DNA of 64,000 nt, from contig CAYXZD010000019.1 of NCBI GenBank assembly GCA_964469565.1, positions 1 through 64,000 of the forward strand, written 5' to 3'. Made by a program: the position numbers and the translations under genes. The DNA comes from GCA-2720975 sp964469565 (GTDB taxonomy: Bacteria; Planctomycetota; UBA1135; GCA-002686595). The notes below the pieces were generated by a model, which ran no database searches, was not told the DNA's origin, and saw only the letters and a program-made list of their open reading frames with translations. This document shows, piece after piece, positions 44,270 to 52,782 of this stretch; the first letter of the stretch is position 1, and each line of letters begins with the position of its first letter.

Positions 44270-44785
44270 TCAACGGGTCAGTTGGATGCGAGGAGATGCC
44301 TCTAGAGGCTGGTCGCGAGCGATGCACTCTGTGAAGGCCCCACTAAACGTCTCGATATCGAGGCCCATATAAATCGGCCCCTCAGCCTGCGCCGTGGCGC
44401 GTAAACGGGCAAGCCCTTGCTCGCCAAGTCGTTGCACTCCCTTCGGTTGTCGCATCCGTACCTTGAGCAGGGAAGCACTGCATTGGATCAATCCCTGGAT
44501 GAACTGGGCTTGATGGGGCCGGCCCTTGGAACGATGCCAGAGCTCCTCCCATGACTCATGAGCTTCCCAATAGAACCCTGCATTGTACAAGTCGACCCCG
44601 TAGAGATAGGGGTCACAGGTTGCCCATGCATCGGGTGGGCAGTCAGCGGGTGGTTCGATCCGGGGTGATTCCGGCCCTTGAAAGGAGTGGCCGTCAGGAT
44701 CGCGGGTAGGGTGGGGGGCCGCGCCTGGCAGATAGGCATACGGGGGGAAGGCCCTCGAGCTGTAGCGCGATTCAGATGCTTCCAT
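44270..44785 (-). CDS. DUF309 family protein
   Basis: A 171-residue protein with the DUF309 core: GVDLYNAGFYWEAHESWEEL, then FIQGLIQCSASLLKVRM. The HE-xxEELW arrangement is conserved and helical. The ~50-residue N-terminal region is Pro-rich and unrelated. It starts 2 bp after the stop of the upstream protease gene, so it is the last gene of that transcript. The biochemical function of DUF309 is unknown. Confidence 0.82.
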   Translation of the reverse strand: MEASESRYSSRAFPPYAYLPGAAPHPTRDPDGHSFQGPESPRIEPPADCPPDAWATCDPYLYGVDLYNAGFYWEAHESWEELWHRSKGRPHQAQFIQGLIQCSASLLKVRMRQPKGVQRLGEQGLARLRATAQAEGPIYMGLDIETFSGAFTECIARDQPLEASPRIQLTR

Positions 44786-44787
44786 GA

Positions 44788-47238
44788 TCAGTTGCCAACA
44801 ACCAAATCCTCGATGAGGACCTTGCCGTTGCGAACAAAGACACCTACGTGGCAGCTCTTGTGGGGCTTGAACCCCAGTTCAGCCTCTCCGACGAGTGCGC
44901 CGTCGACAGAAACCTCCAGTGTTCCAGTTTCCAGGACGCGAACGCCGAGGCTGGGTCTTGCTTCTCTTGACAGGGGGGTATTCAGTTCGATCTTGCCCAG
45001 CGGCTTGAGTCGCGTACTGCCCTCGCCAGAGCGGATCAGGTGCCAGAGCCGAATATTACCCTCGTGTCCGATACCCACGATGCACCAATCGCCTTCGGGA
45101 TGCCCGCAGGCGACTAAGCCGTGTGCACTGCCACGCTGGATTTCACCGATGCGTGTCACCGTAGCGCGCACATTGTATGGGGTGGTCACCGTTGCGCCTT
45201 GATGGATTCGCCCATGGGGTTGAACGGACTCCAACTCAAACTGGCCATCGGTCGTTGTGAAGCTCTTGGGATTGTCCGCCAGAATGCTGACCCAGTGATC
45301 AGGAGGTCCAGCGAGGACCGTGAGCTTCCCGGGGATCAGGCCTGTTTCGCGAGCGATGGTGTGCAGTGCGGTTGTTTCATCGGACCACCCTTTCACGTCT
45401 GCGAAGACTCCAGTGAGTGAATTGGCATAGGTGTAGGCCCGTAGGGTCATTGGCGGGTCAGCTTCCCGGTACTTTTCTAGGAGTGCGTGCATGCGCGAGT
45501 ATTGAGTTTTCATGCGTGAGCGGGCGGAGCGCAGGGCATAGTTGCCCCGGTCAAACCCCTCCAATCGCCTCTCGGCCGTGGCATATTCCTTGCTATCGAG
45601 TTCGAGAACGCCATCATCGACCGCGTCGAGGTACTGTTCCAGAACCGCTGCTGCTGCCTTTTCGCGATCGAGTCTGTCGAGCACGTCGATGAGGCTCTCA
45701 AGGGGGCCAGCCCTGAGCTTGTTCGTTTCAGTCAGACGCACCCGGGCAAATTCGAGATCGCTGAGACTTCTCAGAAGTAGTTCCTCCTCGGTGACCTTGC
45801 TCTTGCGATTCTTGGACGCGCGGTCTGCGGCAGCAAGATACCGCTCAGCCCGCTCAATGCGGCGATCGAGCTGCTGTTGTGGCAGGGAGAGATACAGGGG
45901 CTGAACAGTATTCTGAATCCAGTCTTCCCACGTTTTTTCAAATGCCTCTAGGTTTGAGTGATCGAGAGGATCCTCTTCGCCAAGAATGATGGTGTTGAAC
46001 AGTTCCGTGCTCTGATCTTGCTTGCCCATGGACTCGTCGAGGTAGCGTCGATAGAGGGGGCGATAGGAGTATTCGAGTGTCTCGGGGTTTTCCCACTGTT
46101 GCAGGAAATAAACTAGTCCCCAACCGACGCTGTAGTATTCGCCGGGGTAGGAGCCTGGTAGGGAGTAATCAATGACCTCGGCCATGGTGGGACCGCGATC
46201 TTGGTAGAGGTTGGCTGAAAGCACTGCGAGCCGTCCGCGGGCGGCATCGGGCCAGAGGATTCGACCGTCCGCCATGGCTTGTGCCCCCTCGAAAAAACAG
46301 GCCGTGCCTTCATTGAACCAAGTGGGGACCCGGTTGCCTTTTACGAATGCACTCATGAACTGGTGACTGGCCTCGTGAAAGAGCGTCTCAAGTGTGTCTT
46401 GCAAACTTCCATTGCGAGTGCGGCCATCATAGGTGTGGATCTCTTGTGAGCCAGGTGACCACCAGCCACCTAGACCAGGTGAAGGTTCGCCATCGGTCCA
46501 TAAGGCGGCCATTTCGTCCCACGTGCCATGAATGCGAATCGTTGGCCGCATGGAGGGTGCGCGCTTGGTGTTGCCGTCGAAATAGATGTTGACGTAGTTG
46601 TCGAACAGGTCATCGAGAGTGACCCCCAGAAGGTGGACCACAGGCTCTTCGAGATTACAACGCAGCTTGTAGCGTTCACTTTCATGGCTGATGAGGGGTC
46701 TTGCACCTGAGCTAGATGCCCCAGCAGCATCCAAATCCACTGTTGCGTCGGCCGATAGGATTTTCTCGATGTTTGATTCGAGCAGTGCCCGGGGTTTGCC
46801 TTCGGCTAGAGGCAATGCACGCTGGTACATCTGCAGAGCTCGCTCGACTTGCTCGCTCTTGAGGAGCTTGTCGCCTGCTCTCGTTAGGTCACGTACGAGC
46901 CCGATGAACTTGCTTCTGCGCTCTTTGGCGAGGGGATCGGCTTTGGCCAGTATTTTCTCGACCCTGGGTATGTCTCGCTTTTTTCCAGCCTGCTCATAGA
47001 GAGATCGCGCATTGTCCAGCCAATGCGCTGCTTCATCGAGTCTTTGCACTTCGATGAGTGCTCGTCCAAACAACTCTAGGGTTGGAGCATCGCCCTCTTC
47101 GAGTTGCAAGTGCTGCTCCAAGATAGCTACAGCGCCTGGAGCGTCTTCAGCGCTCAAGAGTGCCTTGGCGTCCGCTTGTACGTCCGTGGATACTAGGCAC
47201 GCATGGGCTAGGAGTGCAGGCAAGATGAATGGCATCAT
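44788..47238 (-). CDS. Secreted TPR protein with gluzincin-type metallopeptidase domain
   Basis: An 816-residue exported protein (signal MPFILPALLAHACLVS). Residues ~20-150 are helical and TPR-like (ALLSAEDAPGAVAILEQHLQ, GRALIEVQRLDEAAHWLDNA). The peptidase motif LFHEASHQF gives His288, Glu289 and His292, and the likely third ligand Glu310 is in WFNEGTACFF. This matches DUF1570-like planctomycete proteases. The C-terminal ~150 residues look like a carbohydrate-binding or laminin-G-type beta domain (GSTRLKPLGKIELNT, KVLIEDLVVG). The substrate is unknown. A 15-bp hairpin ends about 20 bp upstream of its start. Confidence 0.78.
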   Translation of the reverse strand: MMPFILPALLAHACLVSTDVQADAKALLSAEDAPGAVAILEQHLQLEEGDAPTLELFGRALIEVQRLDEAAHWLDNARSLYEQAGKKRDIPRVEKILAKADPLAKERRSKFIGLVRDLTRAGDKLLKSEQVERALQMYQRALPLAEGKPRALLESNIEKILSADATVDLDAAGASSSGARPLISHESERYKLRCNLEEPVVHLLGVTLDDLFDNYVNIYFDGNTKRAPSMRPTIRIHGTWDEMAALWTDGEPSPGLGGWWSPGSQEIHTYDGRTRNGSLQDTLETLFHEASHQFMSAFVKGNRVPTWFNEGTACFFEGAQAMADGRILWPDAARGRLAVLSANLYQDRGPTMAEVIDYSLPGSYPGEYYSVGWGLVYFLQQWENPETLEYSYRPLYRRYLDESMGKQDQSTELFNTIILGEEDPLDHSNLEAFEKTWEDWIQNTVQPLYLSLPQQQLDRRIERAERYLAAADRASKNRKSKVTEEELLLRSLSDLEFARVRLTETNKLRAGPLESLIDVLDRLDREKAAAAVLEQYLDAVDDGVLELDSKEYATAERRLEGFDRGNYALRSARSRMKTQYSRMHALLEKYREADPPMTLRAYTYANSLTGVFADVKGWSDETTALHTIARETGLIPGKLTVLAGPPDHWVSILADNPKSFTTTDGQFELESVQPHGRIHQGATVTTPYNVRATVTRIGEIQRGSAHGLVACGHPEGDWCIVGIGHEGNIRLWHLIRSGEGSTRLKPLGKIELNTPLSREARPSLGVRVLETGTLEVSVDGALVGEAELGFKPHKSCHVGVFVRNGKVLIEDLVVGN

Positions 47239-47258
47239 GTGTGGATTCTACCAAGAAT

Positions 47259-47292
47259 GGGGGGGACCACGTCTGCTGACGTGGTCCCCCCC
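47259..47292. terminator. Perfect 15-bp inverted repeat
   Basis: GGGGGGGACCACGTC and GACGTGGTCCCCCCC form a perfect 15-bp stem with the 4-base loop TGCT. It lies about 100 bp after the stop of the Met-rich gene and just upstream of the protease start, both on the minus strand. It is probably the terminator of the former. Confidence 0.65.
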
Positions 47293-47391
47293 GGGTGTGC
47301 CGCACGAGCGCGGCAGGGGAACTGCAGAGTCGGCGGGTACTCCAGAGGGGAGAGTGAGCTCCCCTGGCCGGTGCGCGCCTCTAGGGGGCGA

Positions 47392-48465
47392 CTACTCGGC
47401 TTCCATCTCCGAGACGATTTCGCCTGACATTTCCATGGACATTTCCATGGTCATGGCTTGCCCACCAAAGTCCATGGCCATTTCCATGTCCATGGCCATG
47501 GCCGCCTCACCTTCCAAGCTCATGGACTGAGCATGCCCACCGGCCACATTCCACATGCAGCTTCCGGATGCCTCGTACGCAAACTCAAGGTTGACGTGGT
47601 CGAGGTCTAGTTCGAGCCCCTCGGGCATCTGCTCGCCGACGAGTTCTTCGATCATTTCGCTCATGTCTTTGGCAGCTTCGATTTCGATTTCGATTTCGAT
47701 TTCGGCAAGGCTGACGCCGTCGACTTCCGTGATGCCCTTGAAGGTGGCAGTTGCATCTCCATCAAGCATCTCACTCAGCATGGCCCGGAAGTCCATCATC
47801 AGTTCGGGGGGGGCACCTTCGCCCACATCCTGGCCGTCCATTTCGATGTCGAGCTTGAGGTCGCCGCCAGGGGCGAGAATGTCGATCATCGTGATCAACG
47901 GAATGTCCCAACTGTCACCCTCGCTGACCTCGTCGGCGGGAAGAATGGCACGCAGATCCATGTCCTCCATGAGGTTTTCCAAAAGGTCTTCGTCGCCCTC
48001 TTCGTCCTCGGGGTAGGAAACGATGTAGTCGTCCTCATCGTCATCCCAAGTGAAGACCACAGTTTCACCCTCCAGATCTGAGGTGGCAGATCCGGTCGGA
48101 TTCTCTTCTTGGACTTGGCCCATTGCATCGACGACCATGGCGAGGTCCATTTCGGTGGCAATCTCGTCAAAACTGCGGGTCAGTCTTCCTGGACGACCCG
48201 AGGAAACGGAGTCATAGGTGTCCGTCACTGTGATCGAGGCTTCCATGGCCATGTCCAGCTCGATCTGGGGCATCATTGGATTCTCTTCACCGTCCATGAG
48301 CATGCTCATGTCGTCGAGGGCAAACTCCATGGAATTGGTGAAAGACTTGGTCAAGCTGCTGCCAGCATCCGGCGCAAAGGTCAGCTTGGTGTTGGTGGGT
48401 TGAAAGGCGATGAGTGCGGGAACGGTGGCCGCGAGGGCACCGATGATTAGGTTTCGTGTACGCAT
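47392..48465 (-). CDS. Secreted acidic, Met-rich hypothetical protein
   Basis: Starting at the ATG at 48465 gives 357 residues with a signal peptide (MRTRNLIIGALAATVPALIAF). The protein is strongly acidic (DDDEDDYIVSYPEDEEGDED). The middle block ILPADEVSEGDSWDIPL and the following beta segments resemble a DUF6263-like secreted fold, recognised only loosely. The last ~60 residues are Met/Glu/Ala-rich (MAMDMEMAMDFGGQAM, TMEMSMEMSGEIVSEMEAE). A six-base repeat encodes EIEIEIEI. Function unknown; metal binding by the Met/acidic tail is a guess. Confidence 0.7.
   Translation of the reverse strand: MRTRNLIIGALAATVPALIAFQPTNTKLTFAPDAGSSLTKSFTNSMEFALDDMSMLMDGEENPMMPQIELDMAMEASITVTDTYDSVSSGRPGRLTRSFDEIATEMDLAMVVDAMGQVQEENPTGSATSDLEGETVVFTWDDDEDDYIVSYPEDEEGDEDLLENLMEDMDLRAILPADEVSEGDSWDIPLITMIDILAPGGDLKLDIEMDGQDVGEGAPPELMMDFRAMLSEMLDGDATATFKGITEVDGVSLAEIEIEIEIEAAKDMSEMIEELVGEQMPEGLELDLDHVNLEFAYEASGSCMWNVAGGHAQSMSLEGEAAMAMDMEMAMDFGGQAMTMEMSMEMSGEIVSEMEAE
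47681..47704. repeat. 6-bp tandem repeat (ATTTCG x4)
   Basis: Four perfect copies of ATTTCG on the plus strand (CGAAAT on the coding strand) encode the alternating EIEIEIEI stretch of the Met-rich acidic protein. Confidence 0.9.
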
Positions 48466-48905
48466 GAGAAACTCGCTTTGAAGCAATGGGGATACCCCAG
48501 ACTAGACACCGGCAAACTGGATGACGCTGCGGCCCTCAGGGCCTTTCTAGGTGGGGGGGGATAAGGTGAGAGTTGTACCGATCCTGGAGGATGTCTGACC
48601 CCTCAAACAGGCCCTTCGAATCCTTCAGGCTTGGCAGTGCCCGCGAGGGTACGCCCCGGAGGGAGGTACATTCACGGCAGCATTCATTGAGGGGGGTCTT
48701 CCCCCCACGGTTCTGTCATGCGTGAGGGGAGGGGGGACCCCCTCACCCAATTTGAAAAAACTCGTTGGGGTCCCCCGACCTGAGCAGCCCCCCCTGCAGC
48801 GTAGCCCCCGGGTTCCCCATAAGCGGAAGGCGCCGCCACCCGGAATCCGGGGTGGCGGTGCCGAATCCGGGCACCCATCGAAGGGCCCAAGCCCGGGTTA
48901 GAGGC
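48466..48905. other. Long non-coding interval with several hairpins
   Basis: About 440 bp between the Met-rich gene (its promoter side) and the stop of the large protease gene. Two strong inverted repeats follow the protease stop on its strand: CCGCCACCCGG-AAT-CCGGGGTGGCGG (48833-48858, one bulged base) and GTGAGGGG...CCCCTCAC (48722-48746). A third, GGGGGGTCTTCCCCCC, lies near 48692-48707. They probably end the protease transcript. I see no ORF or known RNA here. Confidence 0.5.
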
Positions 48906-51900
48906 TCAGTCGCAGAACGTAACGCTGATGCCGTCCGTGAAATTGTACCCCGCTGGGCCGCCTGGGATGTCCCGGTGCCAGCACTGGAAGTAGCGCGTAT
49001 CGCCCGAAACGATCGGGCCGCTGGGGGGCAGTGAATTGAAGTCCACGGCGTAGGTCATCTGGCCCAGCATGTCACTTTGCACCACAGGCAGACGCACAAT
49101 CGAGCCTCCGAGACACATGAAACCATCACCCACCGGCAGTTGAGCTGCCGTGTCTGAGTAGATAAACAAGCCAAATACGCTCGCAGGGAGATTGATGGCT
49201 GCCAAGCCAAAAGTGTTGTCGCTCACGCTTTGCGACCCACTCACAGTCATCATTCCACCCATGCCGGTGGAGTTGGTCGCGCCCACACAGTAATTCTGAG
49301 GAATCGGACATCCAGCATCGAGGTAGGTCACGCTCACATCATCGACCGCGGCTTCCACGATAGATCCGCTGCCCTTGTCGGACGCCCGGAAGCGGAATTG
49401 CATTTGCGATGTCAGAGGCAGGATCGTGTCCACCGTAAAGAACCCTTCAAACCAGCCCCCGCTGGCTTGGGTACCCGTGGGGCCGACGGTTTCAGCGTTC
49501 TTCCAGGTCGATCCTCCGTCATTGGAGATGCCCACCTTGAACGTGTCTGCGTTTGGAGCGCTGCCCTCGTCATTGGAATACCATCGCTGGTACGCAACCC
49601 GGACGCCCACATACCCAGTCATGTCTAGGATGGGGGAGAGCAAGGTTGTTGTGCCACCGTCCACATCATTGCCGCCAAGACTTGAAGATGCTTGCTGGCC
49701 GGTGAACCAACAATTCACCCCGGGATTGGGCGTGGTGTCATTGCCGGGTTGAGCTGCTGTGGGGTTGGGATCGTCCCGCTCCCACTGGCCGGTGGTTGCG
49801 TCATCCGAGGCGATGCCACCCGTCCAGCCTTCATCCGTACTGGCTTCAAAATCCCAGAATGCAAGGGTCTGTTCGACTCCCACCACAAAACTCATGGGAG
49901 AGGCTGATCCGCCCGTTGGGTAGTCCTCGCTGGCACCATTGCTGTCAGTACCGACGAGGTAGTAATCGACGAAGCCGGTTCCCGAGATCGGTGGAATCTG
50001 GGCGGTGAACCCATCCCCACCTGTGCTGGTCATCGGGACAGTGGTGTAGCCGCCCGCATTGACCTGGTAGTGGAGCATCACACTGGCCATGGGGGGGGAA
50101 ACGAGGGCCACGACGTCCGCATGGACATCGTAGGGGCCGACATCCGCCGGAACGTCAGGCAGGTCGGTCACGTTAGCGAACTGCACAACGTCGAGGTCGT
50201 GCCCGGGGAATCCCTGTTCGCGAAAGGCCCCATCGATATCAGAGTAGTTTGGGGTGCCATTCCCAATGTCTCCGTCGTCATCGTCGAGTGTGAGCCATTG
50301 GATCTCGATGATCGAGTCGATTTTTGTCTGGTTGTAGGCGTTCATCCAATTGATGAAAAGGCCATTAGCCGTTGCGCCACCGAGGGTCGAGCCCAGGGTA
50401 CTGGTCAAGTTGCGGCGTACCTTCCACGCGGCTCCCATCCAAACTTCTCCATCGGCATGGACTCCGCCGTAGCAACCACCGTTGCCATCGCCGCAGTATT
50501 GCCGCGTATTCAAGCCTGTGCGGATGGAACCACCAGAAGTGAAGAAGTACCGGCCCACTACGGGGTCATCGTAGGGATACATGCCAAATACATCCGCGTT
50601 GCCTTCGCCCATGCCATCCGAGCCGTTACCCGTTCCGTAACGGGTATTGAGCCAGTGGCCGTACTCGTGCGCGACTACCGATGAAAAGGCAGTGTTGTTA
50701 CAGGAACTTGCCTTGCGGTAATAGTTGACGGAACTGCCATTGTAGTAGGCATTACAGGAGGAGTTGATGTTGGGATTCGACGTGGCTTTGAAGTCCGCGG
50801 TATTGTCGCTGGGAACCGTGTCGCGAATGTAATCGCGCACCACGTTGATGTGGTGGTAGGCATTGGCCTCGGCTGTGATGTACTGGGTCTTGCTGGGGTT
50901 CATGACCAGCGTATTCGGCTGGCCGGGTTGCACGTTGTTGAATGTAATTGAGTAATCCGATCCTGCCTGGTTGTTGACGTTATTGAACGTGCCGTTGTAG
51001 CTGGCTGTGATGTTCAATGGGCTCGTGACTCCTGGGAAGGTGAAGTTCCCCATGCGGTCCGTTTGCACGGTGCCTGCTGAGCTTGAGACGTTTACATAGG
51101 CCATGGGGATTTGGACTTCGGGGTTGCCCGAGTGGTCCGCCTCAGTACCGGGTGTGGCCCAACTCACCAGAGTTCCAGTCACATCGAAGTAGTGCACGGT
51201 ACTACTTCGAGTGAGGACCTCGCCGGAACCCGCGTCGATGATGTATTCAAAGCCCTTGGGCTCGTATTCGTTGCTGACGTTTACGGCGTAAGCGAGGAAT
51301 GCTTGACGTTGGCCTGCGTTCTCTACCTGGGCAAAGCGCAGAAGGGGAAGGCCGACCTGCATTGCAGGGATTCCTTCGGAGTCCTCAAAGGCTGTGCGGG
51401 CTGCTTTCAGTGCTTGCCTACCGCTGACTGCGGGCTGCACTCGCAAGTGTTGGGTATTGGGTGCGGCGGTGGAGTGGATTGAAAGTAGTTCTCCAGCCGG
51501 ATTCATGAGGATGTTGAGCCGAGCACCCGACACGGGAAGCCCTCCCACGAATTGATCGAAGGAAACGGTGATCTTGTCGGTGCCATTGGCCATCCCCAGG
51601 GGCAAGTATGTATAGCGTCCATTGAGGAGTTCGTTGTCATCGATGCCATGCATGCTGACGCTGAGTGCAGCAAAACTCCTGGCGAGAGCAATCCAGTCGG
51701 ACTCAGTCTGGGGCTGGGGCCAAGCAGCTTGGCGCGCTGTGGAACCGAAGATCATCTGGGCATAGCCCGTTTCCCGATCTGTAAGCACCCGCCAGCGCTT
51801 GCCATGTTCCTGCCTCCACTCGGAGAGGGAAGTCTCGATGTTCGTGGGTCGCTGGGGACGGGTCTCTTCAGGAGATTGAGCTGCGAGCGAAAGGGTGAGA

Positions 51901-51944
51901 CTCAGCAATGCTCCGGAGCAGGCCAATGGTAATGGGATTCTCAT
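48906..51944 (-). CDS. Large secreted zinc metalloprotease (M36/gluzincin-like) with C-terminal beta domains
   Basis: A 1012-residue exported protein (signal RIPLPLACSGALLSLTLSLA). Residues ~30-250 are a prodomain of the FTP/PepSY type (FDQFVGGLPVSGARLNILMN). The catalytic core has VVAHEYGHWLNTRYG (His426, Glu427, His430) and GMGEGNADVFG, with Glu447 as third zinc ligand, as in fungalysins. Later modules include a beta-sandwich around FWDFEASTDEGWTGGIASDD. The last ~130 residues are a Cys-flanked domain (YCVGATNSTG ... YFQCWHRDIPGG), a type common at the ends of secreted proteins in some planctomycetes. It probably degrades external protein. Confidence 0.85.
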   Translation of the reverse strand: MRIPLPLACSGALLSLTLSLAAQSPEETRPQRPTNIETSLSEWRQEHGKRWRVLTDRETGYAQMIFGSTARQAAWPQPQTESDWIALARSFAALSVSMHGIDDNELLNGRYTYLPLGMANGTDKITVSFDQFVGGLPVSGARLNILMNPAGELLSIHSTAAPNTQHLRVQPAVSGRQALKAARTAFEDSEGIPAMQVGLPLLRFAQVENAGQRQAFLAYAVNVSNEYEPKGFEYIIDAGSGEVLTRSSTVHYFDVTGTLVSWATPGTEADHSGNPEVQIPMAYVNVSSSAGTVQTDRMGNFTFPGVTSPLNITASYNGTFNNVNNQAGSDYSITFNNVQPGQPNTLVMNPSKTQYITAEANAYHHINVVRDYIRDTVPSDNTADFKATSNPNINSSCNAYYNGSSVNYYRKASSCNNTAFSSVVAHEYGHWLNTRYGTGNGSDGMGEGNADVFGMYPYDDPVVGRYFFTSGGSIRTGLNTRQYCGDGNGGCYGGVHADGEVWMGAAWKVRRNLTSTLGSTLGGATANGLFINWMNAYNQTKIDSIIEIQWLTLDDDDGDIGNGTPNYSDIDGAFREQGFPGHDLDVVQFANVTDLPDVPADVGPYDVHADVVALVSPPMASVMLHYQVNAGGYTTVPMTSTGGDGFTAQIPPISGTGFVDYYLVGTDSNGASEDYPTGGSASPMSFVVGVEQTLAFWDFEASTDEGWTGGIASDDATTGQWERDDPNPTAAQPGNDTTPNPGVNCWFTGQQASSSLGGNDVDGGTTTLLSPILDMTGYVGVRVAYQRWYSNDEGSAPNADTFKVGISNDGGSTWKNAETVGPTGTQASGGWFEGFFTVDTILPLTSQMQFRFRASDKGSGSIVEAAVDDVSVTYLDAGCPIPQNYCVGATNSTGMGGMMTVSGSQSVSDNTFGLAAINLPASVFGLFIYSDTAAQLPVGDGFMCLGGSIVRLPVVQSDMLGQMTYAVDFNSLPPSGPIVSGDTRYFQCWHRDIPGGPAGYNFTDGISVTFCD

Positions 51945-52229
51945 GGTGATTGTCGCTGGGTGGGGGTAGATGGGGAGATGGGACGCGCGCCCGACCCTAT
52001 AGGGGACGGGTCAAACCCATGCGGGGGTCCTTTCATTCCCCAAGACTATCCCTTTGAATCTGGCGTGGGGACACTCCAATCGGGCAGCTGGTGATTGGGC
52101 CAGCACCTAGGGGCCCTCGGATCGCCGGGGTGTGGGAACGGGTGTTTGAAGCGTGGGAACGGGCGTATGTCTTGTGTAGGTTGTCCCATCATGACCCCCA
52201 CCCGAATCTGTCGCCTCCCCCGGAGAGCC
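51945..52229. other. Intergenic region, divergent promoters
   Basis: A 285-bp interval between the protease start (minus) and the SelW-like start (plus). It should hold both promoters. I see a T-rich patch near 52029-52055 but no convincing -35/-10 pair, and no RNA gene. Short direct repeats (GTGGGAACGG at 52131 and CGTGGGAACGG at 52151) are present, of unknown meaning. Confidence 0.4.
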
Positions 52230-52457
52230 ATGCAAATCGAGATTACTTATTGCGTCGAGTGAAACTTCAAGCCTGAGGCGTCCAGTCTGGCTGCCGAACT
52301 CCAAGCCCTGATCCCTGGTCTTACCGTCCGCCTGATTGGGGGCTCGGGAGGGATCTTTGACGTGACCCACGGAGGAGAGCGCATCTACTGCAAGGGCAAG
52401 ACCGGACGATTCCCCACCGCACCTGAGGTGGGCGAGTTGTTGTCGGATAGGTCCTGA
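52230..52457 (+). CDS. SelW/Rdx-family selenoprotein with CxxU motif
   Basis: A 75-residue gene overlooked by ordinary ORF finding because of an in-frame TGA at 52260-52262. The ATG at 52230 follows GGAGAG. The N-terminus reads MQIEITYCVE-U-NFKPEASS, which is the YCxxU-x-[FY]KP redox motif of selenoprotein W (Cys8, Sec11). Downstream the Rdx fold continues: LAAELQALIPGLTVRLIGG, GSGGIFDVTHGGERIYCKG, and GRFPTAPEVGELLSDRS before a TGA stop. Thioredoxin-like Rdx proteins are glutathione- or thiol-linked oxidoreductases. A SECIS-like hairpin follows the UGA. The real stop is also UGA, so the organism distinguishes the two. Confidence 0.85.
52277..52295 (+). promoter_or_regulatory. Bacterial SECIS-like hairpin in SelW-like mRNA
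   Basis: GGCG-U-CCA-[GUC]-UGG-C-UGCC forms a 3-bp upper stem, a U/C mismatch and a 4-bp lower stem (one G-U). The apical loop GUC begins with G, 23 nt after the UGA. The spacing is identical to that of the peroxiredoxin element. Found by eye, no energy computed. Confidence 0.68.
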
Positions 52458-52467
52458 ACGCTCCCCT

Positions 52468-52569
52468 CTATAGGGCGTAGATCAGCAGCCCGATGACGAT
52501 TGAAAAAAGGAGAGCCGTCGTAGCAGCGGGGACAGAGCCTCGTACCCGAGTCGTAGAAGGAAGAGCCAT
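52468..52569 (-). CDS. Possible 33-residue single-pass membrane peptide
   Basis: A short ORF, ATG at 52569 to TAG at 52468, reads MALPSTTRVRGSVPAATT and then ALLFSIVIGLLIYAL. The basic N-terminus followed by one 15-residue hydrophobic helix is the layout of small membrane subunits such as CydX or CcoS. No oxidase genes are adjacent and no Shine-Dalgarno sequence is visible, so it is only a candidate. It converges with the SelW-like gene, 10 bp apart. Confidence 0.35.
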   Translation of the reverse strand: MALPSTTRVRGSVPAATTALLFSIVIGLLIYAL

Positions 52570-52782
52570 GGATTGGATGCGCTAGGGGAGGTGCAGCGTT
52601 CCCTTGCGACTCCTAGAGATAACACAGTCCGACAAGCTCTGGGGCGCGGATGCACAGGGATGTCTCTGAGTGCAATCGACGGGTGGTCTGTGGTATCTCG
52701 GCTAGACCCACCTGCGGGGCATCTAGGTGATCCCCAAACTACGCCGTCTCACTGTCAGCCTGCGCTTGGCTCTTGTATCCTA

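Noticed and set aside
44645..44680. tRNA T-loop-like GGTTCGATCC
   Set aside because: It lies inside the DUF309 coding region and no acceptor or anticodon stem can be drawn around it.
23698..52457. Reassigned genetic code (UGA as sense codon)
   Set aside because: UGA ends many complete genes here, including overlapping junctions such as 13672-13674 and 30049-30051.
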